DNA of 64,000 nucleotides from Lysobacter sp. S4-A87. Lineage in GTDB: Bacteria > Pseudomonadota > Gammaproteobacteria > Xanthomonadales > Xanthomonadaceae. The stretch covers positions 2,356,001 to 2,420,000 of the forward strand of contig NZ_CP093341.1 of NCBI RefSeq assembly GCF_022637455.1. The letters are read 5' to 3'. Shown here piece after piece: positions 62,873-64,000 of this stretch. Positions within the stretch are counted from its first letter, which is position 1, and the number at the start of each line of letters is the position of its first letter. The position numbers and the translations under genes were made by a program. Under the pieces are notes generated by a model. That model saw nothing but the letters and a program-made list of their open reading frames with translations. It had not been told where the DNA came from and searched no databases.

Positions 62873-64000
62873 ATGAACGCCGGACCCGTCGCCGATGGAC
62901 GCCACGATTTCGACTTCCTCCATGGCCAGTGGCAGATCCGCAACGAGCGCCTGAAACAGCGCCTGGCCGGTTCCACGGACTGGGAGATCTTCCACGCCAG
63001 CCAGTGGTGCCAGCCCATGCTCGGCGGGATCGGCAACGTCGAAGATTTCGTCAGCGACTGGCACCGCCCCGGCAGCGACGAGCGCTTCATCGGCATGACC
63101 CTGCGGCTGTTCAGCCCGGAATCGAGGCAATGGAGCATCTACTGGGCCGGCAATCACGACGGCCGCCTGGAACCGCCGATGGTCGGGCACTTCGACGACG
63201 GCACCGGCACGTTCCGCGGCCATGGCGAGCATGACGGCCGGCCGGTACAGGTGCGTTTCCTCTGGAACCAGGTCAGCGCCAACACCGCGCACTGGCAGCA
63301 GGCGTTCTCGCAGGACCAGGGTGAAACCTGGGAAACCAACTGGCACATGTGGTTCCGCCGCACCGACGGCGAAGGCCATCTGCTGCACGACGATGGCGTG
63401 ATCGAGCTGCGTCAGTACGCGCTGCGGCCCGGGCGTCGCGACGATCTGGTCGAGCTGTTCGAGCGCGAGTTCATCGAGCCCCAAGAAGCCGTGGGCATGC
63501 ATGTGATCGGCCAGTTCCGCGACCTCGACGACGACAACCGTTTCGTCTGGATGCGTGGCTTCCCCGACATGTCCATTCGCGCAGAGGCGCTGGGCGGCTT
63601 CTACGGCGGGCCGACGTGGGCCCGTTATCGCGACGATGCCAACGACACCATGGTCAACAGTGACGACGTGCTGTTGCTGCGTCCGGCGCGACCTGATTCG
63701 GCGCTTGCCAGCAGCGGGCCGCGTCCGGCGCAGGGCGGTGCGACTGACGTCGAAAAGGGTTTGCTCGAAGCCGGCATCTGTTACCTCGATGACCCCGCCG
63801 ACAGCAGCTTCGTCGCCCGCTTCGAACAGCACCTGGCGCCGCGGTTGCGCGCAGCCGGCGCCGAACTGATCGGCGTCTATGTCACCGAGTCCGCGCCCAA
63901 TACTTTCCCGCGCCTGCCGGTGCGCGAGGGCGAGCCGGTGCTGGTGTGGTTCGCGCGCTTCACCGATGTCGATGCCCATCATCGCTACGAGTCGGCGTTG
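62873..64000 (+). CDS. NIPSNAP-family protein with N-terminal DUF1579-like domain (partial)
   Basis: 376 residues visible, open at the window end. Residues ~10-165 (HDFDFLHGQWQIRNERLKQR, IGMTLRLFSPESRQWSIYW) resemble a DUF1579-like lipocalin-type fold; from ~180 the VIELRQYALRPGRRDDLVEL stretch starts a NIPSNAP dimeric alpha/beta-barrel domain, and a second partial copy begins at ~295 after LLEAGICYLDD. Function unknown. The ATG at 62873 fits the conserved start; the frame is open further upstream (e.g. ATG 62651). Confidence 0.75.
   Translation, partial: MNAGPVADGRHDFDFLHGQWQIRNERLKQRLAGSTDWEIFHASQWCQPMLGGIGNVEDFVSDWHRPGSDERFIGMTLRLFSPESRQWSIYWAGNHDGRLEPPMVGHFDDGTGTFRGHGEHDGRPVQVRFLWNQVSANTAHWQQAFSQDQGETWETNWHMWFRRTDGEGHLLHDDGVIELRQYALRPGRRDDLVELFEREFIEPQEAVGMHVIGQFRDLDDDNRFVWMRGFPDMSIRAEALGGFYGGPTWARYRDDANDTMVNSDDVLLLRPARPDSALASSGPRPAQGGATDVEKGLLEAGICYLDDPADSSFVARFEQHLAPRLRAAGAELIGVYVTESAPNTFPRLPVREGEPVLVWFARFTDVDAHHRYESAL

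Overview
The window is high-GC gammaproteobacterial chromosome centred on the replication origin. The gene order mnmE-yidC-rnpA-rpmH (minus strand) // dnaA-dnaN-recF-gyrB (plus strand), followed by M48 protease, TPR protein, tonB-exbB-exbD-exbD and pdxJ, together with codon use and family members (monomeric isocitrate dehydrogenase, PA0069-type radical SAM protein), points to Xanthomonadaceae, most likely a Lysobacter/Luteimonas-type organism. Genus is an inference from gene order and protein character; no database was searched.

Left arm (1-31.4 kb). This is mostly single-gene or two-gene units of general metabolism, transport and regulation: a glutathione S-transferase (cut by the window start), queF, a LysM protein with a duplicated N-terminal segment, small lipoproteins, SEC-C zinc proteins, monomeric icd, a DUF4344-like metallopeptidase, two EamA transporters (one behind a badly deleted aldo/keto reductase remnant), AraC and LysR regulators, two unrecognised small proteins beside the LysR gene with a clear dyad operator, an exported methyltransferase, rluE, a response-regulator/kinase hybrid, a PKHD dioxygenase convergent with a sulfotransferase, hrpB, tatD, a CadC-like TPR regulator, panE carrying an in-frame 12-bp tandem repeat, the yadGH ABC exporter, fpr, and a three-gene translationally coupled operon of exported alpha/beta hydrolase plus a NatAB-type exporter.

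Origin region (31.6-44 kb). A lipoprotein with a TonB C-terminal domain is followed by the leftward mnmE-yidC-rnpA-rpmH genes and the rightward dnaA-dnaN-recF-gyrB genes. DnaA-box-like 9-mers occur on both sides of dnaA, and an AT-rich stretch lies in the dnaA-dnaN gap. Three parS-like 16-mers lie between dnaN and the end of recF, two of them inside the recF coding sequence. The genes diverge from this point as expected for replication-coaligned transcription.

Right arm (44-64 kb). An M48 lipoprotein protease and a TPR protein precede a TonB energy-transduction operon (tonB, exbB, exbD1, exbD2) closed by a strong terminator. A third exbD gene and pdxJ follow. Next come exported or membrane hypotheticals, cardiolipin synthase, a stand-alone autotransporter barrel, a radical SAM protein, an SLC13/TrkA-C permease, a PAS kinase overlapping a single-domain response regulator, a second 2OG-Fe(II) oxygenase, a VpsR-like sigma-54 activator, fbp, and a NIPSNAP-type protein running off the end.

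A GTAG-type palindromic repeat (about 29-33 bp) occurs in intergenic regions at five loci. I saw no tRNA, rRNA, CRISPR array, insertion sequence or prophage. No obvious large novel system is present. The best leads are the parS cluster inside recF, the LysR/small-protein locus, the TonB-domain lipoprotein and the extra exbD.
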